Assembly: GCA_947627335.1 (NCBI GenBank)
Contig: CANQVQ010000003.1
Span: forward strand, 1 to 33,617
DNA: 33,617 bases
Reading direction: 5' to 3'
Origin: an uncultured Clostridia bacterium
GTDB lineage: Bacteria; Bacillota; Clostridia; Oscillospirales; CAG-382
Of the stretch, positions 7,370 to 15,483 are shown piece by piece (position 1 is the first letter of the stretch; the number at the start of each line of letters is the position of its first letter). The position numbers were made by a program, and so were the translations under genes. The notes under the pieces are model-generated. The model had not been told where the DNA came from and searched no databases. It was given only the letters and a program-made list of their open reading frames with translations.

Positions 7370-9466
7370 ATGCGTTTTGCAAAAGCGGTCGTAAAATACC
7401 GCATTCCGATCCTGATCGTGACCCTGGTCCTCCTGATTCCATCGGTTTTGGGGATGATCGGGACACGCATCAACTACGATATGCTGACCTATCTGCCGGA
7501 GGATCTGGAAACCGTCGTCGGGCAGAACGAGCTGATGGCGGACTTCGACAAAGGCGCCTTCGCGTTTCTGGTCGTGGAGGATATGCCGGGCAAGGACGTG
7601 GCGGCTCTGAAGGAGCGGATCGAGCGGGTCGATCATGTGGATACCGTCCTGTGGTACGATTCCGTCGCCGACCTTTCCGTCCCGATGGAGCTGCTGCCCG
7701 ACGAGATCTATGACGAATTCAACACGGAAAACGCCACCATGATGGCGATCTTCTTCGACAGCTCCACCTCCTCCGACGTCACCATGGACGCGGTGCGGGA
7801 AATTCGGCAGATCGCCGGAAAACAGTGCTTCCTGTCGGGGCTTACCGCCATGGTGGTGGACCTGAAGGACCTGTGCGAACGGGAGGAACCCATCTATGTG
7901 GGCATCGCCGTGGTGCTGGCGCTTGCCGTCATGCTGCTTCTGCTGGACAACTGGCTGACGCCGTTCGTTTTCCTTTTGAGCATCGGCATGATGATCCTCA
8001 TTAACCTGGGGAGTAATTATTTCCTCGGTGAAATTTCCTATATCACAAAGGCGCTTTCCGCCGTTTTGCAGCTTGCCGTGACCATGGATTACTCCATCTT
8101 CCTCTGGCACAGCTACAACGAGCAGCTGACGAAACACGACGACCGCAAGGAGGCCATGGCGAACGCCATTCGGGAAACGCTGACTTCCATCGTCGGCAGT
8201 TCCATCACCACCGTCGCCGGATTCATCGCGCTTTGCTTCATGTCCTTCACCCTCGGTCGCGACCTCGGCGTCGTGATGGCGAAAGGCGTTATCCTGGGCG
8301 TGATCGGGTGCGTGACCGTGCTGCCCGCCCTGATTCTCGTACTGGAGAAACCGCTGCAAAAGGCAAAGCACAGGTCGCTGATCCCAAATATGCGCAAATT
8401 CGCCAAGGGCACGGTGAAGGTTTTCCCGGTTTTTCTCTGCCTGTTCGTGCTGCTGGTCCCGCCCGCCCTTTACGGGTACGACCGGACCAACGACGAGGTC
8501 TATTACAACCTTGCAAAGTCCCTGCCGGACGACATGGACTATGTGATCGCAAACAGCAAGCTGTCGGAGGAGTTCGACATCGCTTCGACGCATATGCTCC
8601 TTGTCGATAAAAATCTTTCGTCAAAATCCGTCCGGGACATGATGCGGGAAATGGAACAGGTGGACGGCGTCAAGTATGTGCTGGGGCTGGAATCGGTGAT
8701 CGGTCCCCGCGTGCCGGAGGAAGTCCTGCCGGAGTCGATCACCGGGCTTTTGCAGAGCGACAGGTGGGAACTGCTGCTCCTGAATTCCGAATATCCCGTG
8801 GCGAGCGACGAGGTCGATGCGCAGATCGATTCCCTGCATACCATCCTGAAAAAATACGACCCGAACGGGATGCTGATCGGGGAAGCGCCCTGCATGAAGG
8901 ATATGATCGACGTCACGTCCCACGATTTCGAGGTCGTCAACGTCATTTCCATCGCCCTGATCTTCCTTATCATCGCCTTGGTGGAACGCAGCGTCTCCCT
9001 GCCGTTTATTCTGATCGCGGTCATCGAACTGGCGATCTTCATCAACTTGGGTCTGCCGCATTACCTGGGGCAAAGCCTCCCGTTTATCGCACCGATCTGC
9101 ATCAGCACCATCCAGCTCGGCGCAACCGTGGACTACGCCATTCTGATGACGACGCGGTACAAGTCCGAGCGAATCCGCGGGCGGGACAAAAAGGACGCCG
9201 TGCGGACGGCGCTGACCGCGTCGATCCCGTCCATCCTGGTTTCGGGGTTCGGGCTGTTCGCCGCTACCTTCGGCGTGGCGCTCTACTCGGAAATCGACAT
9301 GATCCGTGCGATCTGTATGCTGCTTGCCCGTGGCGCCGTCATCAGTATGCTCTGCGTCATTCTGTTCCTTCCGGCGCTTCTGCTTTTGCTGGATAAGGTC
9401 ATTTGCGTCACCACACTGGGCATGAAAAAGAGAAACAAACCCGAACAGGAGGTCCTTTTGAAATGA
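7370..9466 (+). CDS. MMPL/RND-superfamily transporter
   Basis: The 698-residue protein has the two-fold RND layout of the MMPL family: one helix (about 14-35), an extracytoplasmic domain of about 130 residues, five helices (to about 330), then helix 7 (about 350-370), a second ectodomain and five more helices. The motifs TMDYSIFL in helix 4 and ATVDYAIL in helix 10 carry the Asp-Tyr pairs used for proton relay in MMPL proteins. Family members export lipids, siderophores or drugs. The start at 7370 follows AAAGGAAAGG; a GTG three codons earlier is possible. Its stop overlaps the next start as ATGA, so it is translationally coupled to the LxxG-repeat protein. Together with the lipid kinase downstream this suggests lipid or envelope work; the substrate is unknown. 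Confidence 0.93.
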   Translation: MRFAKAVVKYRIPILIVTLVLLIPSVLGMIGTRINYDMLTYLPEDLETVVGQNELMADFDKGAFAFLVVEDMPGKDVAALKERIERVDHVDTVLWYDSVADLSVPMELLPDEIYDEFNTENATMMAIFFDSSTSSDVTMDAVREIRQIAGKQCFLSGLTAMVVDLKDLCEREEPIYVGIAVVLALAVMLLLLDNWLTPFVFLLSIGMMILINLGSNYFLGEISYITKALSAVLQLAVTMDYSIFLWHSYNEQLTKHDDRKEAMANAIRETLTSIVGSSITTVAGFIALCFMSFTLGRDLGVVMAKGVILGVIGCVTVLPALILVLEKPLQKAKHRSLIPNMRKFAKGTVKVFPVFLCLFVLLVPPALYGYDRTNDEVYYNLAKSLPDDMDYVIANSKLSEEFDIASTHMLLVDKNLSSKSVRDMMREMEQVDGVKYVLGLESVIGPRVPEEVLPESITGLLQSDRWELLLLNSEYPVASDEVDAQIDSLHTILKKYDPNGMLIGEAPCMKDMIDVTSHDFEVVNVISIALIFLIIALVERSVSLPFILIAVIELAIFINLGLPHYLGQSLPFIAPICISTIQLGATVDYAILMTTRYKSERIRGRDKKDAVRTALTASIPSILVSGFGLFAATFGVALYSEIDMIRAICMLLARGAVISMLCVILFLPALLLLLDKVICVTTLGMKKRNKPEQEVLLK

Positions 9467-11670
9467 AAAAGTCTGTCACGAAGATCCTTGCGCTTTGCCT
9501 TTGCGTCCTTCTCGCGGTGGGCGGGATCGCCATGACCGCTTTTGCCTTGAACACCGATGAAAATACGACCGAAAAGCAGGCGGACCCCGAACCCGCATCC
9601 GTTTCCGACGATACCGGCGTCTCCAAGGACGAAACCGTGTATGTCCTCGCCGAGGCGGACGGCTCCGTTCGGAAAATCATCGTCAGCGATTGGATCAAGA
9701 ATTCCCTCGGCAATGCCGCGGTGAACGATCGGACCGAACTGACGAATGTGGAAAATGTCAAGGGCGACGAAACCTACACCCTGAACGGCGACGGTCTGCG
9801 CGTATGGGACGCCCAGGGGAACGACATCTACTACCGGGGCGACATCGAAAAGGAACTCCCGGTCGACCTTTCCGTCTCCTACAAGCTGGACGGGAAGCCG
9901 ATTTCGGCGGAAGAACTGGTCGGAAAGAGCGGTCGCGTGACCATTCGGTTCGACTACCGGAACAAGCAGTACGAAACCGTCGAGATCGACGGCAGGCAGG
10001 AGAAGATCTACGTCCCGTTCGCCATGCTGACCGGCGTCCTGCTGGATGACGACGTGTTCACCAACGTGGAGGTGACCAACGGCAAACTGATTAACGACGG
10101 CAGCCGCACCGCCGTGGTCGGGATCGCTTTCCCCGGTTTGCAGGAGAACCTTGCGATTTCCAAAGATAAATTGGAGATCCCCGATTCTGTGGAGATCTCC
10201 GCTGATGTGAGCGATTTCCGGCTTGCGATGACGGTGACGCTCGCGACAAACGAGCTGTTCAGCGAATTGGACGTGGACAGTCTGGACGACGTTTCGGAAC
10301 TCAGCGCCTCCATGGAGGAACTGACGAGCGCCATGGAGCAGCTTTTGGACGGTTCCTCGCAGCTTTATGACGGGCTCGCCACATTGCTTGAAAAGTCCGA
10401 TGAACTGGTGGAAGGGATCGATCGGCTTGCCGCCGGGGCGGAGAGCCTCAAAAACGGGACCGACAGCCTTGACGCGGGAGCGGCGGAACTGCAAGCCGGG
10501 GCGGCACAGCTGCACGAAGGGCTGAACACCCTCGCGTCGAACAACGACGCCCTGAACGGCGGGGCAAAACAGGTATTCGACACGCTGCTCGCCACGGCGA
10601 ACACCCAGCTTGCAGCCGCAGGACTGGACGTCCCGACCCTGACGGTGGAAAACTATGCGCAGGTCCTGGACGGCGTCGCCGCGTCGCTGGACGGGGACGC
10701 CGTGTATGCGCAGGCGCAAAGCCAGGTGACCGCAGCCGTGGAAGCGCAGAAAGATACGATCATGCAGCAGGTCGCGACCGCCGTTCGGGTGGAGGTCGCC
10801 GCACAGGTCACGACCGCCGTCCGGGAGGAAGTGACGGCGCAGGTGACGCAGGTCGTTCGGGAAACCGTGGCGGAACAGGTCGTTCAGGCGGCTCTGCATA
10901 TCGACAAAGCGTCTTATGACGCCGCCGTTGCCGCCGGGCAGGTAGATGCGGAAACACAGGGAAAAATCGAGGCAGTCATTGAGCAACAGATGCAATCCGA
11001 GCAGATACTTCAGCAGATTCAGGCGGGGGTAGACACGCAGATGGCGACCCAACCGATCCAAGATACCGTCACGGCAAAGACCGACGAGCAAATGCAAAGC
11101 GATACCGTCAAACAGACAATCGCGCAGCAGACGGAACTGCAGATGCAGAAGATCATCTCGGAACAAATGGAATCCGACGAGGTGCAGGCGCAGCTTGCCG
11201 CCGCCGCGGAGGGCGCAAAATCGGTCGCCGCGCTCAAAGCCTCTCTGGACAGCTACAACGGATTCTACCTCGGCCTGCAAAGCTATACGTCCGGCGTCGC
11301 CGACGCCGCGGCGGGGGCGGGGACCCTGCAGGACGGAACGGATACCTTGAAAGCCGGCGCTTCCGCGCTTGCCGACGGCGCTTCACAGCTTTACGATGGG
11401 ATCCTTACCCTGAAAAACGGGACGCCGGCTCTGGTGGACGGGATCACCCAACTTCGCGACGGCGCCATGCAGCTTTCCGACGGATTGAAAGAATTTGACG
11501 AGGAAGGCGTCCAAAAGCTGGCGGACGCGGTGAACGGCGACCTCGACGGACTGCTGACAAGGCTCCGTGCGACCAGAGACGTGTCCCTGCGCTATACGAA
11601 TTTTGCAGGCATGGGCGAGGACATGGACGGTCGGGTGAAATTCATTTATCGAACGGATTCCATCGGGTAA
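9463..11670 (+). CDS. Exported LxxG heptad-repeat coiled-coil protein, MMPL partner
   Basis: The 735-residue product starts with a signal peptide (MKKSVTKILALCLCVLLAVGG, cleavage after about residue 29). A globular beta-rich N-terminal domain of about 220 residues follows. Two blocks of heptad-like repeats of the form LxxG (LLDGSSQLYDGL, LAAGAESLKNG, LKAGASALADG) lie at about 290-370 and 620-690, the pattern found in YhgE/Pip-type and other MMPL-associated proteins. Between them is a long Gln/Val-rich helical region of VTAAVEAQ-like repeats, probably a coiled coil. No C-terminal membrane helix is seen, so it may be released or held by the exporter. The ATGA overlap with the MMPL gene indicates fixed stoichiometry. 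I infer a periplasm-like adaptor spanning the cell wall; the biochemical role is not known. Confidence 0.82.
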   Translation: MKKSVTKILALCLCVLLAVGGIAMTAFALNTDENTTEKQADPEPASVSDDTGVSKDETVYVLAEADGSVRKIIVSDWIKNSLGNAAVNDRTELTNVENVKGDETYTLNGDGLRVWDAQGNDIYYRGDIEKELPVDLSVSYKLDGKPISAEELVGKSGRVTIRFDYRNKQYETVEIDGRQEKIYVPFAMLTGVLLDDDVFTNVEVTNGKLINDGSRTAVVGIAFPGLQENLAISKDKLEIPDSVEISADVSDFRLAMTVTLATNELFSELDVDSLDDVSELSASMEELTSAMEQLLDGSSQLYDGLATLLEKSDELVEGIDRLAAGAESLKNGTDSLDAGAAELQAGAAQLHEGLNTLASNNDALNGGAKQVFDTLLATANTQLAAAGLDVPTLTVENYAQVLDGVAASLDGDAVYAQAQSQVTAAVEAQKDTIMQQVATAVRVEVAAQVTTAVREEVTAQVTQVVRETVAEQVVQAALHIDKASYDAAVAAGQVDAETQGKIEAVIEQQMQSEQILQQIQAGVDTQMATQPIQDTVTAKTDEQMQSDTVKQTIAQQTELQMQKIISEQMESDEVQAQLAAAAEGAKSVAALKASLDSYNGFYLGLQSYTSGVADAAAGAGTLQDGTDTLKAGASALADGASQLYDGILTLKNGTPALVDGITQLRDGAMQLSDGLKEFDEEGVQKLADAVNGDLDGLLTRLRATRDVSLRYTNFAGMGEDMDGRVKFIYRTDSIG

Positions 11671-11694
11671 ACCGGGAAAGGAACGGGGAACGAC

Positions 11695-12573
11695 ATGGCT
11701 GAAACGTATGTGCTGTATAACCCGATCGCGGGGGGCAACAGGGGATTTGAAAACGCTAAGAAGCTGGAGGCGGTTTTCCCGCAGAAAAACCTGCTTTACC
11801 GCGATATGACCGGCATTTCGGACTACGGCGACTTCTTCGGCTCGATCCGGGCGGACGACGTCGTCATCCTCTGCGGCGGAGACGGGACCCTGAACCGCTT
11901 CATCAACGCTACCGATTCCATGGAGATCGAAAACCCCATCCTGTACTACGCGACCGGGAACGGGAACGATTTCCTGCGGGACCTGGGGCAGACGGCGGAC
12001 GGACCGATCCAAATCAACGACTACATCAAAAATCTGCCTTCCGTCACGGTCAATGGGAAGAAACATCGGTTCCTGAACGGCGTCGGCTACGGGATCGACG
12101 GCTACTGCTGCGAAGTCGGGGACAAAAAACGGACGCAGTCCGACAAGCCGGTCAACTACGCCTCCATCGCTATTCAAGGACTGCTGTACGGGTATAAGCC
12201 GTCTGCGGCGGTCGTCACGGTGGACGGGCAGACCCGCACCTATCAAAAGGTCTGGATCGCACCGACCATGTACGGTCGCTATTACGGCGGCGGCATGATG
12301 CCCGCGCCGGAGCAGAGGCGCGGAAACGCGGAACGCACGGTGTCCGTGGCGGTCATTCACGATTCCGGGAAGCTGCGGACGCTTTGCGTCTTTCCGTCTA
12401 TCTTTCAGGGCAAGCACGTCACCCATACCGCTATCGTCGATGTGCTCAGCGGACATCGGATCACCGTGGAGTTCGACCGCCCCTCCCCTTTGCAGATCGA
12501 CGGCGAAACCGTCCTGAACGTGAAAAAATACGACGTGGAATCGGCGCCCGTCCCGGCGTACGCATTTGGGTGA
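11695..12573 (+). CDS. Diacylglycerol/lipid kinase family protein
   Basis: The 292-residue protein has the DAGK catalytic domain: YNPIAGG at residues 7-13, the nucleotide-binding GGDGTLN motif near 61-67 and the ATGNGNDFLRD motif near 91-101. The C-terminal beta domain typical of DgkB/YegS/BmrU enzymes follows. The family phosphorylates diacylglycerol or related lipids with ATP at the inner membrane face. The start has GGAACGGGGAAC upstream and lies 24 bp after the LxxG gene, so it closes the operon. Its company with an MMPL exporter suggests that the two act on the same lipid pathway. Whether it is the housekeeping diacylglycerol kinase cannot be told. Confidence 0.88.
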   Translation: MAETYVLYNPIAGGNRGFENAKKLEAVFPQKNLLYRDMTGISDYGDFFGSIRADDVVILCGGDGTLNRFINATDSMEIENPILYYATGNGNDFLRDLGQTADGPIQINDYIKNLPSVTVNGKKHRFLNGVGYGIDGYCCEVGDKKRTQSDKPVNYASIAIQGLLYGYKPSAAVVTVDGQTRTYQKVWIAPTMYGRYYGGGMMPAPEQRRGNAERTVSVAVIHDSGKLRTLCVFPSIFQGKHVTHTAIVDVLSGHRITVEFDRPSPLQIDGETVLNVKKYDVESAPVPAYAFG

Positions 12574-12667
12574 GGGCGAAAAAGACCGACACGCACCCGA
12601 ATCCGTCCGTTTTTCGTAATTTTGAAACAAATTATTGGAAAAACCTACAAAAATTATCCCGAAGCGC

Positions 12668-12697
12668 TTGACAAACATCGGCGCATTGTGCTATAAT
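12668..12697 (+). promoter_or_regulatory. Promoter of the zinc-ribbon membrane protein gene
   Basis: TTGACA (12668-12673) and TATAAT (12692-12697) are separated by 18 bp. The last three bases of the -10 box are also the first bases of a 14-bp inverted repeat. Confidence 0.85.
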
Positions 12698-12762
12698 ACG
12701 ACAGACAGGAACATTTGGGGGGATGCTGTCTGTCGTATTTTGATTTTGCCCCAAACCCCAAA
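12695..12762 (+). promoter_or_regulatory. Inverted repeat and pairable leader at the transcription start
   Basis: AATACGACAGACAG (12695-12708) and CTGTCTGTCGTATT (12726-12739) are perfect 14-bp arms around a 17-base loop. The loop holds TTTGGGG (12714-12720), which can pair with either of two adjoining CCCCAAA copies at 12749-12755 and 12756-12762. The left arm begins inside the -10 box. The element may be an operator, a terminator of the upstream operon (a weak T-rich tail follows), or a leader RNA switch. A further GCGAA/TTCGC stem lies nearer the start codon. Confidence 0.55.
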
Positions 12763-12889
12763 GGCGTGTTGAAGTCCGAAAAATTCCAATTCCGGATCCT
12801 TTGCTTTTTTCAGATTTGTTCGGGGAAAGCGAAAGAACCGGCGATCATTCGCAGCTTGGGATTTCTGAGATAAAAAGGAGGAATACGTG

Positions 12890-14038
12890 ATGTATTGTAC
12901 AAATTGCGGGACGCAAAATGCGGACGACGCTTCGTTCTGCCGGAATTGCGGATCGCCGCTCAAAAAAAGCCAGACCGGCTATCAGCAGCCGTATCAGGCG
13001 CCGCGGTACCGGCAGGCGCCGTATTCGCAGCGACCCGCATCGTCCGCGGGAACGGCGGTTTTGCGGAATGTTTGCTCTTCTCCCGAGGCGCTCGCGGCGA
13101 TCATCGCCTATACGGCGGCGGCCTTTTTCAGTTTTTTGAACGCGGTCTTCAACTCGTACGGCATCCTCAGCAACTTCTATCAAATTGCGGATCTGCTGGA
13201 TATGAGGAGTTTTTACCGTACTTTAAGCGGTTCCTTCGTTGCGCTGTCGATCATCGCGATGATCCCAACCGTTTTGATTGCCGTCGGCTTATGGCTCACC
13301 TACACCTCCGCGGCGAGCAAGACGAGCGCCGGGGTGAAAACGATCGGGCTGACGATCATAAAAGTGGTCCTGATCGTCAACCTCTCGATCATCGGCGGTC
13401 TTCTCGCGATCGTTGAGATCGTTGAGATTGTCGCCTTGTCTACAGTATCCCAAGTCAGCCACGGTTATTTCGGTTCCGCAATGATCGGTTCGCTCGTCGG
13501 CGTGATGATCGTCATTGCGATCGCCCTGGCATTGGTCATTCTTTTCTATGTGAAAGCGATCAAGACCGTCAACACGATCCGGCAGACGGCGCAAAGCGGG
13601 GTCCCATCGGATAACGTGTCCGTCTTTGTGGCGGTCATGTCGTTCATCATGGGCGGCTTTACGGTGATTTCGATCATCGGAAGTTATGGAGCGCTCGCCG
13701 TGCTTTCCAACCTGTGTTCCGCAACGGCATACATTACATTCGGTGTGTTTCTGCTCTCCTACCGTGGAAAAATGCGGACCGCGGTATACGGCGCCGGATA
13801 CGCGAATTTCCGGCAGCAGCCGTATACGTCGCAGACGCCTTACGGTACGCCGAACGACTTCACGGTGCAGGACACCACGAATTACGGGCAGTCCGCGGAT
13901 GCGGAGCAGGAGACGGCGGAGACAGGCGGGAACGCCCCGCAGCAGCTCGTCACCTGTTCGAGATGCGGTGGGCAGTACAACGTGTCCCAGGGACAGGAAT
14001 GCAGATGCCCCTACTGCGGCAACGTGGAAAACGAGTAA
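12890..14038 (+). CDS. Membrane protein with zinc ribbons at both ends
   Basis: The 382-residue protein starts with a zinc ribbon, MYCTNCGTQN...FCRNCGSPL, followed by a Gln/Tyr/Pro-rich linker (about 28-55). About six hydrophobic segments lie between roughly 65 and 300. A second zinc ribbon, CSRCGGQYN...CRCPYCGN, is at the very C-terminus. Both ribbons should be cytoplasmic, which requires an even number of helices. The ATG at 12890 is preferred; a GTG one codon earlier is closer to the AAAGGAGG site. It is monocistronic between its own promoter and a strong terminator, with a leader of about 185 nt. Such proteins are common in clostridia and unassigned; the ribbons suggest binding to protein or nucleic acid rather than catalysis. 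Confidence 0.8.
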   Translation: MYCTNCGTQNADDASFCRNCGSPLKKSQTGYQQPYQAPRYRQAPYSQRPASSAGTAVLRNVCSSPEALAAIIAYTAAAFFSFLNAVFNSYGILSNFYQIADLLDMRSFYRTLSGSFVALSIIAMIPTVLIAVGLWLTYTSAASKTSAGVKTIGLTIIKVVLIVNLSIIGGLLAIVEIVEIVALSTVSQVSHGYFGSAMIGSLVGVMIVIAIALALVILFYVKAIKTVNTIRQTAQSGVPSDNVSVFVAVMSFIMGGFTVISIIGSYGALAVLSNLCSATAYITFGVFLLSYRGKMRTAVYGAGYANFRQQPYTSQTPYGTPNDFTVQDTTNYGQSADAEQETAETGGNAPQQLVTCSRCGGQYNVSQGQECRCPYCGNVENE

Positions 14039-14114
14039 CCGGACAGCAAAGTTTTTTGACCGAAAAAACGGAAACGGGATTTTCCGTCGCACGGACGGGG
14101 TTTCCGCATGACAG

Positions 14115-14150
14115 GCAGGACCATCGGTTTACCGGTGGTCTTGCTTTTTT
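14115..14150 (+). terminator. Terminator after the zinc-ribbon gene
   Basis: A 14-bp stem (GCAGGACCATCGGT / ACCGGTGGTCTTGC, two wobble pairs) is followed by six T. Confidence 0.9.
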
Positions 14151-14213
14151 GCCGCACGGCGTCCGTTCCCGAAATTTTGCAAAAAAAAATCGAAAAAAGT
14201 TTCGCCCGGGGTA

Positions 14214-14263
14214 TTGACATCGTGTCAGAACCGTGCTATACTGACAATGCTGACACGGCGTCA
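14214..14263 (+). promoter_or_regulatory. Promoter and operators of the TetR/CMD-cupin operon
   Basis: TTGACA (14214-14219) and TATACT (14237-14242) are 17 bp apart. TGACAtcgTGTCA (14215-14227) is a palindrome overlapping the -35 box. A near copy, TGACAcggCGTCA (14251-14263), covers the start of the transcript, and a lone TGACA (14242-14246) touches the -10 box. This is the layout expected for autorepression by the TetR protein encoded next. Confidence 0.75.
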
Positions 14264-14303
14264 AAAAGTATACCGTTTCAAGCGGAAAGGGAGGGGACCG
14301 CCT

Positions 14304-14933
14304 ATGCCGAAAGGATCGCCGGAACTGACGGAGGCACGCAGGGAAGAGATCGTCAATGCCTGCGAAACGCTCTATCAGACCAAGAGTTTCAAGGAGATCA
14401 CGCTGAAGGACATCGCGAACGCCACCAGCTTCACCCGTACCTCGATCTACAACTACTTCCAGACGAAAGAAGAGATCTTCCTTGCCCTGCTGAAGCGGGA
14501 ATACGAGCTGTGGATCGCAGACCTCAATCAAATTATGGCGGAAAACGAGACGCTTACCAAGGACGGATTCGCGGACAGGCTGGCGCGTTCCCTTGAAAAA
14601 CGTGCGCAGCTGCTCAAAATCCTATCCATGAACCATTACGACCTCGAAAGCAGCAGTCGTCCCGAACGATTGGTCGAATTCAAGGTCGCCTACGGGAACT
14701 CCCTGAAAACGGTCATGCACTGTTTGGAGAAGTACTTCCCGGAACTGCCGATCGCCGAAAAGCAACGCTTCCTCTACACGTTCTTCCCGTTCCTGTTCGG
14801 GATCTACCCCTACACGTTCGTGACCGAGAAGCAGCGGACGGCGATGGAGGAAGCCGGGGTCAACTATGTGTTCCTGTCGATTTACGAGATCACCTACAAC
14901 TGCGCAAGAATGCTTTTGGGGGAATCCGTATGA
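14304..14933 (+). CDS. TetR/AcrR-family transcriptional regulator
   Basis: The 209-residue protein has a TetR helix-turn-helix, with ITLKDIANATSFTRTSIYNYF at about residues 32-52, and a long helical C-terminal part for ligand binding and dimerisation. The start at 14304 follows GGAAAGGGAGGGG; the track's longer form begins inside the promoter and is not possible. The ATGA overlap with the next gene shows it is the first gene of a three-gene operon. The two TGACA-N3-TGTCA-like sites in its own promoter are probably its operators. The ligand may be a substrate of the CMD/cupin enzyme; that is inference. Confidence 0.9.
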   Translation: MPKGSPELTEARREEIVNACETLYQTKSFKEITLKDIANATSFTRTSIYNYFQTKEEIFLALLKREYELWIADLNQIMAENETLTKDGFADRLARSLEKRAQLLKILSMNHYDLESSSRPERLVEFKVAYGNSLKTVMHCLEKYFPELPIAEKQRFLYTFFPFLFGIYPYTFVTEKQRTAMEEAGVNYVFLSIYEITYNCARMLLGESV

Positions 14934-15463
14934 AAAGAATCGGAATTTTGCTGACGGTGCTTTTTCTGCTCGTCTGCGTCGCGTCGTGCGGAGCGGAGGA
15001 AGCGCGGACCGAACCGGGCGAAACCGTCGACTCGTCCACGCAGGATACGCAGAGCGAACCGGGCGAAACCGTCACGACGGAAAACAAAACGGAAACGGAG
15101 GCGAAAACCGCCATGAAAATGAACGTGCAGATCGGGGATCGGACCTTTTCTGCGACGCTGGAGGACAACGACGCGGTGCGGGAACTTGTCGGGATGATGA
15201 AGGAGTCGCCCGTAACGCTCGAACTGCGGGACTATTCCGGCTTTGAAAAGGTCGGTCCGCTCGGCAGGAGCCTTTCAACGGACGACCGGCAGACCACGAC
15301 CGTCGCGGGGGACATCGTGCTGTATAACGGGGACCAGATCGTGCTGTTTTACGGGTCCAATTCGTGGAGCTATACGCGGGTCGGGCATATCGACGACCTG
15401 ACCGGCTGGGCGGACGCGCTCGGCAGCGGTGGGGTCACGGCGGTATTTACCCTTGCGGAATAA
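14930..15463 (+). CDS. Cyclophilin-like-fold lipoprotein
   Basis: The 177-residue product has a lipoprotein signal, MKRIGILLTVLFLLVCVASC, with lipidation at Cys20. A Thr/Glu-rich spacer carries two copies of EPGETV (about 26-60). The C-terminal domain of about 115 residues (MNVQIGDRTFSATLEDNDAV ... IVLYNGDQIVLFYGSNSWSYTRVG) matches the cyclophilin-like domain (Cyclophil_like2) often found beside reductases and cupins. That domain lacks proven isomerase activity. Translation is coupled to the TetR gene by an ATGA overlap, and the CMD-cupin gene follows 20 bp later. It should sit on the outer membrane face, unlike its two cytoplasmic neighbours. Confidence 0.85.
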   Translation: MKRIGILLTVLFLLVCVASCGAEEARTEPGETVDSSTQDTQSEPGETVTTENKTETEAKTAMKMNVQIGDRTFSATLEDNDAVRELVGMMKESPVTLELRDYSGFEKVGPLGRSLSTDDRQTTTVAGDIVLYNGDQIVLFYGSNSWSYTRVGHIDDLTGWADALGSGGVTAVFTLAE

Positions 15464-15483
15464 AAAAACGGGAGGTTTTCATC

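Noticed and set aside
9283-11280. 665-residue minus-strand ORF
   Set aside because: Shadow of the LxxG-repeat gene; no start signals or domain.
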